A stretch of 64,000 nt of DNA from Kiloniellaceae bacterium (GTDB lineage: Bacteria > Pseudomonadota > Alphaproteobacteria > Kiloniellales > J153), in contig JAJFGO010000061.1 in assembly GCA_021776095.1 (NCBI GenBank), positions 1 through 64,000 of the forward strand. The letters run 5' to 3'. The position numbers and the translations under genes were made by a program. Within the stretch, counting starts at the first letter, position 1, and the number at the start of each line of letters is the position of its first letter. Below are positions 25,544 to 36,900 of this stretch, one piece after another. The notes below the pieces were generated by a model that ran no database searches, was not told the origin of the DNA, and saw only the letters and a list, made by a program, of their open reading frames with translations.

Positions 25544-27409
25544 TCAACGGATCGAGCGGCTCTCCAGCCAAAGTTCCAGCGCCATTAGATCCCATGTTAT
25601 CGAGGCCAATGCGTCGGAACCGTGCCCCCGCAGGGCCTCAATTTGACTATCGATAAACGTGCGCTGAAAATACTGGCGCGTACCGAGAGCCGATAAGGAG
25701 TCGCAAATCAGGTCGCGCAACGGGCCGGGCGCGCGCATGAAGGCGAGGTAAGGAAGTCCGAAACCATGCTTTCCCTTGGTTAGGATTTCGTTCGGCAGAA
25801 AATCCCTGAACGCATCCTTGTAAAATCGGCGCAGTTGGCCGCCGGCCATCAGCATTTCCGGCGGCACGCGCGTTGAGAATGCCGCCAGGTCCTCGTCCAG
25901 GAATGGGTACTTCACCCGAACCCCTGCAAGCTCGCACATCCGCCGGACCTTCCTGATATCGCTGTCGGCCAGGGTCAAACGGAGATCGAGCCAAAGCATC
26001 TTGTGCAACTTCGCGGGCGATCCCGCGCTCTCAAATACCTCGGCGGCGAAGCGCGTTGGGGTGCCTGGGTCGATCACCTGCAACATGGACGGTTCGAACA
26101 CGCGATCCGGCGTAATGGACGCGAAGACGTTGCTGGCATAGAGGCGCGCCGCCGTCGGCATGTTCGCCTGCTCGATATAGCGATTGGCCTTGCGGAAGAG
26201 TGCGATGCTGTCTCGCCCCGGGACATGGGCGAGCGCCGGCTCGAGCAACCAACGGCGAAAGAACCGCGGCACGCGCGCGTAGTGATCGAAAACGCCGTCC
26301 TTGAGATATCGTTCGTTTCCCGCGAAGAGTTCGTCGCCGCCATCCCCGGCCAACAGTAATTCAACGCCGGCCTCTTTCGCTTTGAGCGCACACAGGTAGG
26401 TGGGCACGGCCGAGGAATTGGCGAAGGGTTCATCGTAGATCGCCGCGATCTTCGGAATCGCATCGAGCGTGTCTTCCGGGCGGATGTAATACACATGGTG
26501 CTCGGCACCGAAGTGTTGCGCCGCCACCTTGGCGTAGCCGACCTCGTCGAAACCCTCGACATCGAAGCCGATAGTCATGGCCTTGGCCGGACTTTCCGAC
26601 GCCTCGGCAAGCAGGCCGACGATGGTGCTGCTGTCCAGGCCGCCGCTCAAAAAGGCGCCGACTTGGCCGCCGGCCTCGCCAGCTAAGCAGTGGCCGGTGG
26701 CGGCACGCATTCGCTCGACGAGTTCGCGCTGCAGCACGTCGGCATCGCCGCCGCTGCCGCCCGCCTCGCCGTAGGGCATGCGCCAATAGGTTTTGACCTC
26801 GGTTCGGCCCCGCTCGAAAACCAAGCACTCGCCGGGAGTCAGCTTCTTGGCTTCCTGGTAAATGGTCTCCGGGGCTGGAATCCGGTCGACGAAAAAGACG
26901 AAGTCGAACACCGCTTGGGGCGAGACGCTGAGCGCCGTTGCGGGGTGGGCCCGCAAGCTATCGGTTGTCGAGCCGAAAACCAGGGATTCCCCATTCGGGC
27001 AGGTGTAGCACATGGGTTCGGTACCGAAGCGGTCGATCGCAACAAGCCCGCGTGCGCGGGCCTTGTCGATGACGGCCAGGGAAAACGGTCCGTGCAGGTA
27101 CTCCAGCAGCGCTTCGCCAAGATCATCGAAGGCCTTAGCCAAGGCGTGACCGTGCCCCTCGCGATCCGCCAGGTCCTGCCATTCGGCCTTGGACCAAGTC
27201 GGGTAGCCTTCAATTGCGGCGCAGAGCCGCTCGCCGTCGTGCCAATGGCTCATGGCGGGGTGTGCGGCCGTGGCCAACCCAAAGGCCGGGCCGGCAGCAC
27301 TTTGACGCGCGACCGCGCCATAGTGCGGCAGAGCCAATTCCATAGCATTTAGAGAGTCTACCGGCGCCGCGGTGCTTCCGCCGCTCAACCATCCGCAAAG
27401 GCCACTCAC
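25544..27409 (-). CDS. Asparagine synthetase-like (glutamine-hydrolysing) protein, unusual N-terminus
   Basis: A 621-residue two-domain protein. The N-terminal glutaminase-type domain has SGLCGWLSGG, DRFGTEPMCY and YLHGPFSLAV. The C-terminal ATP-pyrophosphatase domain has the PP-loop FLSGGLDSSTIVG (about residue 253) and GDGGDELFAGNERY. In standard AsnB the catalytic Cys is residue 2; here it is residue 5, after GTG-encoded Met-Ser-Gly-Leu. It would need removal of four residues to be exposed. The GTG start at 27409 has a GGGGG-type site eight bases before it; a TTG two codons upstream is poorly placed. Such proteins in EPS clusters may amidate uronic acids or peptide-linked acids. It follows cysNC after 29 bases. 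Confidence 0.85.
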   Translation of the reverse strand: MSGLCGWLSGGSTAAPVDSLNAMELALPHYGAVARQSAAGPAFGLATAAHPAMSHWHDGERLCAAIEGYPTWSKAEWQDLADREGHGHALAKAFDDLGEALLEYLHGPFSLAVIDKARARGLVAIDRFGTEPMCYTCPNGESLVFGSTTDSLRAHPATALSVSPQAVFDFVFFVDRIPAPETIYQEAKKLTPGECLVFERGRTEVKTYWRMPYGEAGGSGGDADVLQRELVERMRAATGHCLAGEAGGQVGAFLSGGLDSSTIVGLLAEASESPAKAMTIGFDVEGFDEVGYAKVAAQHFGAEHHVYYIRPEDTLDAIPKIAAIYDEPFANSSAVPTYLCALKAKEAGVELLLAGDGGDELFAGNERYLKDGVFDHYARVPRFFRRWLLEPALAHVPGRDSIALFRKANRYIEQANMPTAARLYASNVFASITPDRVFEPSMLQVIDPGTPTRFAAEVFESAGSPAKLHKMLWLDLRLTLADSDIRKVRRMCELAGVRVKYPFLDEDLAAFSTRVPPEMLMAGGQLRRFYKDAFRDFLPNEILTKGKHGFGLPYLAFMRAPGPLRDLICDSLSALGTRQYFQRTFIDSQIEALRGHGSDALASITWDLMALELWLESRSIR

Positions 27410-27438
27410 CGCCAATTCCCCCGCATGGTTTTCCGCCG

Positions 27439-29376
27439 TTAGTTTAGCCGGAACGCCCGATCAATGTAGGCGACGATTTCCTGAACGCATTCCTCGACCG
27501 AGTGATCGCCGGATTCGACCGCCAGTTCCGGTTTCAGGGGGGCTTCGTACGGCGCCGAGACTCCGGTGAATTCTGCGATTTCTCCGGTTCTGGCCTTGCG
27601 GTAAAGACCCTTGGGATCGCGCTGCTCGCAGGTTTCTAGATCCGCTTCTATGTAGATTTCGTGAAATTTGCCGCCGGCGGCATGGCGTGCTCGGTCTCGG
27701 TCGGCCTGGTAGGGCGAGATAAATGCGGTGATGCAAATGAAGCCCGCGTCGGCGAACAAAGACGCGACTTCGCCAACCCGCCGAATGTTCTCGGCCCGAT
27801 CCTCCGGCGAGAAGCCGAGGTTGGCATTCAGGCCATGACGCACGTTGTCCCCATCCAAGACGTAGACGTGGTACCCTTTGTTGAAGAGGTGCTGTTCGAC
27901 CGCCATGGCCAAGGTCGATTTGCCGGCTCCGGACAAACCGGTGAACCACATGACCCCGCCGCTGTGCCCGTTGCGCTGTGCGCGGACGTCCGCGGCGACG
28001 CTATGCTCTACGCTGGTCAGGTTGGTCGCCTTGACGCGCAATGCCAAGCGTTGGTCTGGATAGCCCTCCATGGAGACGATACCGCCACCGGCGGTTTCGT
28101 ACCCATCGATCAAGGCGAAGCGGCCGCAGCGCGGGTTACCGCGGAATTCGTCCAGGGCGATTATCCCCCGGCTGCGCAAAACCACCTCGGCCACCGCGTT
28201 GCGCTCGACCCGGTTCGCCGCCCGGCCGGCCAAGTTGTCGGTATCGATCACCTTCTCGATGGATTGGACGGTGACCGCGAACTCCTGGGTCATCAGCTTC
28301 AGTTTGTAGGATTTGCCGAGACTGAGGGGGTTGTGGCCGAGCCAGAACAGCGTGCCTCGAAACACGGTCGAAAGTTGCGGGGCGTGTTCGGGGTGACTGG
28401 CAATCTCACCGCGTTCGACGAAAATCTGTTCGTCCAGGGTAATTCCGATCGACTCTCCGGCGTGCGCCTCGACGGGTTCCGCGTCTTCATGCCAAGTCTC
28501 GATGGCGCGGACCCGGGCAGTCTTGTTGGACGGCGAGAACAGCAAGGTATCCCCGACCCGCAAAACGCCCGATTCAACGCGCCCGGCGAGAATTCGTCGC
28601 CGGTCGAATTTGTAGACATCTTGGATCGCCAGGCGGAGCGGCAGATCGTCGGCCGAACCCCGAACATGGAAATCCTCCAGCGCCGCCAGCACGCCTGGGC
28701 CCCGGTACCAGGGCATACGGCTGGACTCCTTGGCAACGTTGTCGCCGTCGCGCCCGGAAATCGGGACTACCGCCGAGGGAACGATGTTGATCTCGTTCAG
28801 ATAGTCAATGACCTCCGCCTTGACCTCGGCGAAGCGCGCCTCCGCGAAATCGACCAAGTCCATCTTGTTAATGGCGACCGCGACTTGCCGGATGCCCAGG
28901 AGATGAAGCAAGTAGCCGTGCCGGCGCGTCGTTTCGCGCACGCCCTCCGCCGCGTCGACCACCAAGACTGCGGCTTCGGCGCTGGCCGCGCCGCTGATCA
29001 TGTTCTTGAGAAACTCACGGTGGCCAGGCGCGTCGATGATGACGTAATCGCGCCGCGGCGTCTTGAACCAGACTTGGGTCGTGTCGATGGTCACCGCTTG
29101 GTCGCGCTCGGCCTGAAATGCGTCCAGCACGAATGACCACTCGATCGGCATGCCGCGGCGCGCCGAGACGATCTTGAGTTCCTCCACCTTACCCGCCGGG
29201 AGGGAGTCCGTGTCGTACAACAGACGGCCGATCAGTGTCGACTTGCCGTGATCGACGTGGCCGACAATGACGATCCGCATGGCGGACTCGAGCGGTAGTT
29301 TGGCCGGTGCCACGGCGGCGGGATTCGCGTCGCCGCGCGGTCCGGTGCGATCCGAAGACATGCCGGCCACCGTCAC
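27439..29376 (-). CDS. cysNC: Bifunctional sulfate adenylyltransferase subunit 1 / adenylylsulfate kinase (CysN-CysC)
   Basis: A 645-residue fusion. Residues about 33-440 are the GTPase subunit of ATP sulfurylase ([10 protein letters not shown]-loop, [20 protein letters not shown]). From about residue 470 comes APS kinase, with P-loop [19 protein letters not shown], and [12 protein letters not shown]. Together with CysD it makes APS and then PAPS, the universal sulfate donor. The start is GTG at 29376, overlapping the cysD stop as GTGA. Its place inside a glycan cluster points to a sulfated polymer rather than only to cysteine synthesis. Confidence 0.95.
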   Translation of the reverse strand: MTVAGMSSDRTGPRGDANPAAVAPAKLPLESAMRIVIVGHVDHGKSTLIGRLLYDTDSLPAGKVEELKIVSARRGMPIEWSFVLDAFQAERDQAVTIDTTQVWFKTPRRDYVIIDAPGHREFLKNMISGAASAEAAVLVVDAAEGVRETTRRHGYLLHLLGIRQVAVAINKMDLVDFAEARFAEVKAEVIDYLNEINIVPSAVVPISGRDGDNVAKESSRMPWYRGPGVLAALEDFHVRGSADDLPLRLAIQDVYKFDRRRILAGRVESGVLRVGDTLLFSPSNKTARVRAIETWHEDAEPVEAHAGESIGITLDEQIFVERGEIASHPEHAPQLSTVFRGTLFWLGHNPLSLGKSYKLKLMTQEFAVTVQSIEKVIDTDNLAGRAANRVERNAVAEVVLRSRGIIALDEFRGNPRCGRFALIDGYETAGGGIVSMEGYPDQRLALRVKATNLTSVEHSVAADVRAQRNGHSGGVMWFTGLSGAGKSTLAMAVEQHLFNKGYHVYVLDGDNVRHGLNANLGFSPEDRAENIRRVGEVASLFADAGFICITAFISPYQADRDRARHAAGGKFHEIYIEADLETCEQRDPKGLYRKARTGEIAEFTGVSAPYEAPLKPELAVESGDHSVEECVQEIVAYIDRAFRLN

Positions 29377-30167
29377 ATATAGCCGTCGGCGCGCAGGCGC
29401 TCGAAGGCGTCCTCGCGCTCGTGGTCCATGGCGCGCCCGGCGCGCTCGGACGTGTTGGTCGTCTCGAGCTCGGCAATGATTTCGTCGATCGTCGATGCGT
29501 TGGAGGGAACGGGGCTGGTGATGTCCTGGTCGCCGAGCGAGCGATAGCGTTTGCCGTCACGTGCGAAATAGAGGGGTACCAGCGGAATCTTCTCGCGCTT
29601 GATATAGCGCCAGATATCCAACTCGCTCCAGTGTAGCAAGGGGTGCACGCGAATGTGGGTGCCGGGCGGAAAGTCGGTTTTGTACTGGTCCCAAAACTCC
29701 GGCGGTTGATCGCGAAAGTCCCAATGTCCAGCGGTATCGCGGGGGCTGAAGACTCTTTCCTTGGCGCGCGTCGCTTGCTCGTCTCGGCGGATGCCCGCGA
29801 TCACGCCCTTCAGATTCATCTCTTCGATCGCCTTGCGCAGGCCGGCTGTCTTGCGCGCGGCCGAACGCGCCGCGTGGGGCAGGTCGGGGTCGATCTCCTC
29901 AACCGGCGGGCAGTCGAAGAGGTGCAGATCCAGGCCCCATTCGGCAGCGTAGCGCGCCCGGAATTCGTACATTTCTTTGAACTTCTTCCCGGTATCGACA
30001 TGGACCACCGGAAAGGGCACCTGGCCAAACAAGGCCTTGCGGACAAGCCAAACCATAACGTTGGAATCCTTGCCCAAGGACCAAAGCATGGCGAGAGGCT
30101 CGATCTTGTTATAGGCCTCGCGCAGGATGTAGATCGACTGCGCTTCAAGTTCTTTTAGGCGTTCCAT
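29373..30167 (-). CDS. cysD: Sulfate adenylyltransferase subunit 2 (CysD)
   Basis: A 264-residue PP-loop ATPase that adenylates sulfate. Family marks are [31 protein letters not shown] (PP-loop SxGKDS), [34 protein letters not shown] and [15 protein letters not shown]. The ATG at 30167 begins the conserved part; the frame is open further upstream but without homology. It is followed by cysNC with a four-base overlap, giving strict coupling for the CysDN complex. Confidence 0.95.
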   Translation of the reverse strand: MERLKELEAQSIYILREAYNKIEPLAMLWSLGKDSNVMVWLVRKALFGQVPFPVVHVDTGKKFKEMYEFRARYAAEWGLDLHLFDCPPVEEIDPDLPHAARSAARKTAGLRKAIEEMNLKGVIAGIRRDEQATRAKERVFSPRDTAGHWDFRDQPPEFWDQYKTDFPPGTHIRVHPLLHWSELDIWRYIKREKIPLVPLYFARDGKRYRSLGDQDITSPVPSNASTIDEIIAELETTNTSERAGRAMDHEREDAFERLRADGYM

Positions 30168-30305
30168 CCAGCTCTCGTAAATTCGGTCCTTGCCACCGCG
30201 CCCGACGGGTCGGCAGGAGGGATAGCGCCCCCTCAGCGCCAAAGCAATTTCTTTGCGCCTATCCGACCTCAGGGGCCGCCGGGGCGGACCTCGGTCCGGG
30301 GCCAC

Positions 30306-30942
30306 GCTAGGCAGGCGTGTCGGGCCGGCGATTTGGCGACCTCTAGTTCAAGTTTACTTACACAGCATTGTCACAACATCTAGTGGGGGCTTGGGTTAGG
30401 TTGTCGCCCGTGACGAACCTGAACAACGCTTTGCCGAAGCATACAGATCGGTCCGCCATTGCTCAGCCGAGTTGGCGGGATCCGCCAGGCAAGCTCCTAA
30501 GCGCCTTTGTGTAAATGATGGTTAAGCCATGTTGACTCAATCGATTGTGGCCGAAAACATATGCCCCCGTGGGGGGATTCGCTTAACGCCACCTAAACGA
30601 ATCGCGGCCGCCAGCCTATGCGCCGGCGATATGCAACCTGTGGTGGTGGCTCAGAGTAAAATCGATCTATATTTGCGCAAATAATGTGTCAAATATTAAC
30701 ATCCCAGATCAAGTAACGGTTGGTGTGCGGGCGGATTTCCCTAACACAGCTTTGTCACATGGAAAGAGGTGTGCTTTTAGGTTTTGTTAAGGCGCGAAAT
30801 CGTACCCTCGTAAACTAAGGCACAGAGATAAAAGAGAAAATTTTTTATTTAATTTACTACAAAAATGCTTGGGCCGACAAGAAAACAAACGGCCTAGTCG
30901 TGCGGCGATGCGGTAACGGTGTAAATGCAAGAGGCAGTTGAA
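30306..30942. promoter_or_regulatory. Long divergent regulatory region with a repeated 16-base motif
   Basis: About 640 bases between the cysD and giant-protein genes hold no gene I can support. A 16-base motif ACACAGC-A/T-TTGTCACA occurs at 30360-30375 and again at 30744-30759 in the same orientation, one mismatch apart and 384 bases between starts. Repeated, conserved and upstream of two divergent genes, it is a candidate operator. The region is AT-rich near 30800-30870, ahead of the giant gene, consistent with a promoter. A degraded relative of the CACAGAG repeat of 9409-9489 may lie at about 30818-30850. Confidence 0.45.
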
Positions 30943-33900
30943 ATGCGAGCGTGCAAGAAAAACGGGCGATTTACTCGCCCGACCAACGCGTTGGTCGGCC
31001 TGGTGACGGCACTCGCCTTTACCTTTGGCGCCGCACCCGGTGTCATGGCCATGGAGTCGGCGCCGCTTCCCGTATCGCCAGCCAGCGTGATGCCGTTCTT
31101 TCTTGGCGCCTTTGGCGGTGGCGGCGGGTCCTCCGGCGGCGAACCCAGCGGCACCGCGCAAACTTCGAGCCTGCAACCAGCCGCTGAGCCGCGGCCCGAA
31201 CAGCCCGCTTTCGATCCTCTCGAGGCCTTGGCCCCCTTCCTGCCCCCGCCTGGTGAATGGCGCAATATTCAAGGCCTTCAGTTCGATCGATTCGGCTTGG
31301 CCGATTCTGATGCAAATGCTCTGGGTGTCCGCGGCACCGTCGGGTCGTCTGCGGTATTGAGTCATCAGACCGGCAGCGCCTACGATCCCGAAGGCTACAT
31401 TTGGTATTTCTGGGGCGGTGGCGCCGGCGCTTATGGCGGCAACGAGGTGTATCGCCTCGACCTCACGATCCCGCAGGTTTCGCAGACCACTCAGCCATCT
31501 GTTCTGGATTCGACGGCTCAAGGTCCGGCGGCCAACGGCTGCCTCGTGCCCTCCGACGGGCCGGCCTCGGCCTCGACTTTCGATGGCTTCGTCTGGTCGC
31601 CGGCCACGCAGTCTTTCTTCGTATTCCCCACCAATGGATTCTGCCCGGCCGGCGTTCTGAACTCCCAAAACATCTGGGAATTCGATCCGTTGATCGGCAC
31701 CTGGGGCGCGATTGCCGGCACGAGTAGCCTGACCGGCCCGGTCTTCGCGGAATACGATCCGATGACCGGCAACATTTTCATTGTTGCCTCGGGCAATGAC
31801 GCCAAAATTCTCGAATTCGACCCGGTGACCGGGCAGTTGAGCGCGCCCGTCAGCTTGGGCCGAAAGATCAGCGCCGGCAGCGCGGCGCTCAACACCCTGA
31901 CCGACGATATAATCGTCTTTGCCCAAGAGGGCGTGTTCGCGGTTTCCGTGGCCAACCCCGGCGCGATTACGCGCCTGGATGACGTTCCGAACAGTTTCGA
32001 TACCGCTTCCGGCGCCACTTTCGACGCGCAGCGCGGATTGGTGGTCTTGTGGGACGGTAGCAAGAACGTGCGTACTTTCGATCCCGTGACGCCCGGCTGG
32101 ACCCTACAGACCCCGGTCAACGGCCCGGCCGCCGGCCCCGGCGGGGTGTTCTCCAAGTGGATCATGATCGATGAATTGGGGGTTCTCGCCGGGTATCAGA
32201 ATCCGGCTGAGGGATTGTGGCTATACCGGCTGCCGACGCAAATCGGCAGCCCAACGCCCGCCGACTCGCCGCCGGTCGCCTTTGTGGCGCCGAACCAGAT
32301 CTCGGTGCGGACCGGCCAGGTGGTGAACTTGAATGGCTCGGCCAGCTTCGATCCGGATGGCCAGGCGCTAAGCTATGCCTGGAGTTTCGTTTCCCCGACG
32401 TCGGGTGCGCCCAATCTGGCCACGCCGAACCAGGCAACCACGTCCTTCACGCCGACTCAGGACGGCAGTTACGTGGTGCGCCTGACGGTCAATGACGGAT
32501 CGTTGAGCCACAGCGCGACCGCGACCGTGACCGCCTCCAACGGTACGCCGGTCGCGAATGCCGGGGCCAACCAGACGATTGTTATCGGCGGGTCAGTGAC
32601 GGTAGACGCGAGCGGAAGCTCCGACCCGGACGGCGATACCCTAAGCTTCTCTTGGTCTTTCACCGCCGAACCAGCCGGCAGCTCTGCCACCCTATCGGGC
32701 GCGCAGTCCGTCTCCGCCTCCTTCGTCCCCGACCGGACCGGGACCTATCGCCTGTCGGTCGACGTCAGTGACGGCGGCAAAAATGACTCCGACAGCGTGA
32801 GCATTACGGTTTCGGCCGCGCCGCCGCCGAACCGGGCGCCGGTCGCGAACGCCGGGCCGGACCAAACTCTGATTGAGGGTCAAACGGCAACTTTGAACGG
32901 CCAGCAGAGCGCCGACCCGGACAATGACACTCTAACCTATGCTTGGACTTTGATCAGCGCCCCGGCGGGCAGCAGCGCCAACCTATCGAATGCCTCGGTG
33001 GCTCAGCCAACCCTGCCCCTGGATATCGCCGGCACTTATGTGGCCAGCCTGGTGGTGGATGACGGCGCCCTGAGCAGTGCCGCCGACGAGGTCACCATAA
33101 CGGCCGATATCGACACGACCCCCGCGGGCGGCGATCCGGCGTTGGTGGCTCATTGGGAACTCAACGAGAACGGCGGCGGCACGGCCGGCAACAGCGCGGG
33201 TAATGGAAACGGTACCGTTGCTGGCGCCACCTGGGTCAACGGCGTTTCCGGATCCGGTTTGTCCTTCGACGGTAACGACCATGTCTTGGTCGACAATGCG
33301 TCGTCTTTGAGCGTAACCGGCAATGCGATAACCCTCGCCGCCTGGATCAATCCCAGCAACGGCGGCGAAGCTGGCAACGGCTCGCGGGTCATCTCGAAGC
33401 GCACGAATGCCGCGGGCTGCGACGTCTATTCCATGTTCACTTTGAACAATAAATTCCGCTTCCGCCTCGACTGTAGCGATTTGATCTCTTCGTCGTCGTT
33501 CACGCCGGATGGCTGGATTCATGTGGCGATGGTCTACAACGGCACCGACAAACGCATTTACGTCAACGGTGTACTGGACCAGAACCAGCAGGCGAAATCC
33601 GACAACATCGACGCTTCGGCCAGAGCGGTCCATCTGGGCGCGCGCGAGAGTGAAGGGCGCTTCTTTGTCGGCCAAATGGACGATGTCCGAATTTATGACC
33701 GCGCGCTGAGCGCGACGGAGGTCACGGACCTTTTCGAGGCTCCCGGGCTTCCGGCGTCACAGCTTGCGACCATCGATGCCGGCTCTGGCGGGACGCCCCC
33801 GCCGTCTCCCGACCCCACGCCGACAGTCAACGTTGCTTTGACGGCCTCGCCTTTGGTTGTCACGGCGGGCCAGTCCACGACGCTGTCCTGGTCATCGACG

Positions 33901-36900
33901 GATGTGACCTCGTGTAGCGCTTCCGGCGGCTGGAGCGGCGTCAAGGCCGTCAGCGGCAGCCAAACGGTGTCGCCGACACAGTTGACCATTTACTCGCTGA
34001 CATGCACGGGCGCGAACGGTAGCGCTACAAGTGGTGTTACTGTGCCTGTGGGCAGCTCGACGAACATCGTCGATAACTTGTCACCTGGTCATTGGTATGT
34101 GGCGCCCAATTCGCGGTTGGAGTCTGTCGCCCCCTGTACGAACGGAAATTGCCCGTACTGGGGCAACGGCGGCCTCCAATCAGTTATGAATGCATGGAGC
34201 GGCGGCGCCTACGACACCACACGGGATCGCTTGATGGTCTGGGGTGGCGGCCATTGGGATTACGCGGGCAATGAAATCTACGCGTTCGATGTCAACACGC
34301 TGCAGTGGCAACTCCTGACCACGCCAAGCACATCGATATCGGTAGATACGGCCTACTATCCGGATGGTCAGCCTTCGTCTCGGCATACTTACGACGGCCT
34401 CGAGTATCTGCCGAGCGTGGACCGATTCTGTACGGTGGGTGGCGTAGGCTTGTACGGAACCGGTAACGGCGGCACGAACCAATTCGATTGCTACAACCTC
34501 CAGAACAATCGTTGGGAAAACTATGGCTCGGTTCCATCCGGAACACGGGGGACAAGCACCTTTTCGGAAGTCGACGGTCAGGGCAACCTGTGGGCGCGTG
34601 GCACCATCGCCAATGGCGGGCTGTCAAAGTACAATCCGCAGACAAATGCCTGGGTCAGGTATGCGCTCGACAACCCCTTAGATTTGTTCTACTCGGCTGC
34701 AATCGATACCGCGCAAAACAAGATGTATGCGATGGGCAATGGCAACCTTGTTATGTGGGATCTTAACAATCCGAACGCGCCACAGCAGTCAATCTCAACA
34801 TCAGGCGCCACCGGGATTCAGGGCACCCAGTATCCCGGGATGGCCTATCATCCTCCGTCCGGGAAAATCGTTGCCTGGCACGGCGGCTCGTCTGTGTACT
34901 TGTTCGACCCGAACACTCGCGTGTGGACGAGGGAAACGCCGGCCGGGACGAATAACGTTACCCCGACGGCAGCCCCTGGTCAGGGCACCCATGGCCGGTT
35001 CCGCTACATTCCGTCAAAGGATGTCTTCATCGCGGTGAATGCGGTCGATGAAAACGTCTTTTTCTACAAGCTTAAATCCAGCACGGCGCCTGGGCCCACC
35101 CCTACGCCGGCACCCACGGCGACCCTGTCTGCGACACCCACTTCAATCACCGCGGGACAGTCTTCCGTTCTCGCCTGGTCGAGCGCGAATGCCAGTTCGT
35201 GTTCCGCGGTTGGCGGCTGGAGCAGTTCCAGCGCTACCGGCGGATCGCAGACAGTTACGCCGTCCCAGACCACCAATTACACTCTGACCTGCACCGGCAG
35301 CGGGGGATCGACCTCACAGACCGCGACCGTAACGGTAAGCGTGCCTCCGGGCCCTGGGTCGTTGCCTGTTGGCACCCTGGTGCACGATGGCCCCGCCACA
35401 CCCGAGCAGCTCTCGCTTCTTCTGCCGGTTACCGGATCTCTACCTCAGACGGCAACCGCATCCGTTCGTTACAGGCAGACCGGCGTGCAGACGTGGACAA
35501 CCGGCCATTCGCTGCATCGAGTTCGCCCGGGATTCTCAGGTTCACCGGCGGCAGGTTCGGTTACGGACGTCTTCGCCTGGCCGATCATCGATCTTGCGCA
35601 GGGTACGCAGTATGAAGTTGAGGTCACGGTAGTAAGCGGCTCAACCTCCGATACAAGAACCGGGACTTTCACGACACGCACCCTGCCGGCACCTGCAGGC
35701 GCCCCCAACAAGATCATTACCGCGGGGACTTCGAGCGCCGCGATTGAGGCGGCCTTCGACAACCTCAACCCCGGCGATGTCATCGAATTCGCGAACGGCA
35801 CCTACAACGTCAATGGTGCCCAGATCAACCGAAGCGGAACGCCCGGAAACCCGATTTACATACGAGGCCAATCGAGAACGGGTGTGACGCTTGTCTCGAG
35901 TAGCCTTATTTTCCAGGTCGTGAATTCGTCCTACGTCGTAATAGAAAACATGACGCTGCAAGGGTCCGGAGTCGACTCCGGCATCAATGTGAGTTCTAGA
36001 GGCATTGAGTTCTTCGATGGGACGCCAAATCAAACTCAGATTACGGTGCGAAACGTCACCATGAACGGCGTGGATACGGCCATTGGAGCGTATAGGGAGA
36101 TTTCCCAGTTCCTGGCTTACGATAACACGCTCAACGGCAACAACACTTGGACGGCTAATATGCTTGAAACCAATGCCACCTGGAGTGACGATGGCATTCG
36201 CATACCGGGTTTCGGCAACGCCGCGTTCAACAATACGCTAAACGGATTTGGCGATACCCTATCCTTTGCTTCGCACTCCGGCTCTGACACCTTGACGCAG
36301 ACGATAGGCGTGCATTTCTATCGCAACGATGTACGGAACTCAGGCGATGATTTGATCGAAGCCGACCACGGGCATCGAAATATGACCGTCTACGACAACC
36401 GAAGCCATAACTCGATGACATTCCTCTCGCTCGATCCGCTTTACGGTGGACCGCTGCTTGTGGCCAGAAACATTGCCATTAACGTGGGCCGCAGTCCCTT
36501 CAAGTGGAACAGCACCAACACGGGCCAATTTGTCTACAACAACACGATTGTGCGCACGACCGGGCAAGATTGGGTCAATGGCAACTTCTCCGCAGAAGCG
36601 GGCTGGTATCAGGCAAATAATGGTGGGCAGCGCGCCTATGGGTATCGCAACAACATCCTGGTCTACCGGGGCGACGGGAACCAGACGATTAGGCTGGACA
36701 ACTCTGGCCACAATGTCGTCGATTTCACCCATAACTCATGGTACCCGGACCTAATATTTCAATGGCCGGAAGGCAGGTATGGCGACCTCCTGGATGCGCT
36801 TGACCGCCTGCCAAGCTCGACCCCACTGTTCAGTGGAACGACCAAGCGGCATGACATGGACAACATCACCGTCGACAATCCCTGGACCACTGCGGTGACG

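Noticed and set aside
30787..31926. 379-codon minus-strand frame opposite the giant gene's start
   Set aside because: Antisense to a well-supported gene with no recognisable domain; composition artefact.
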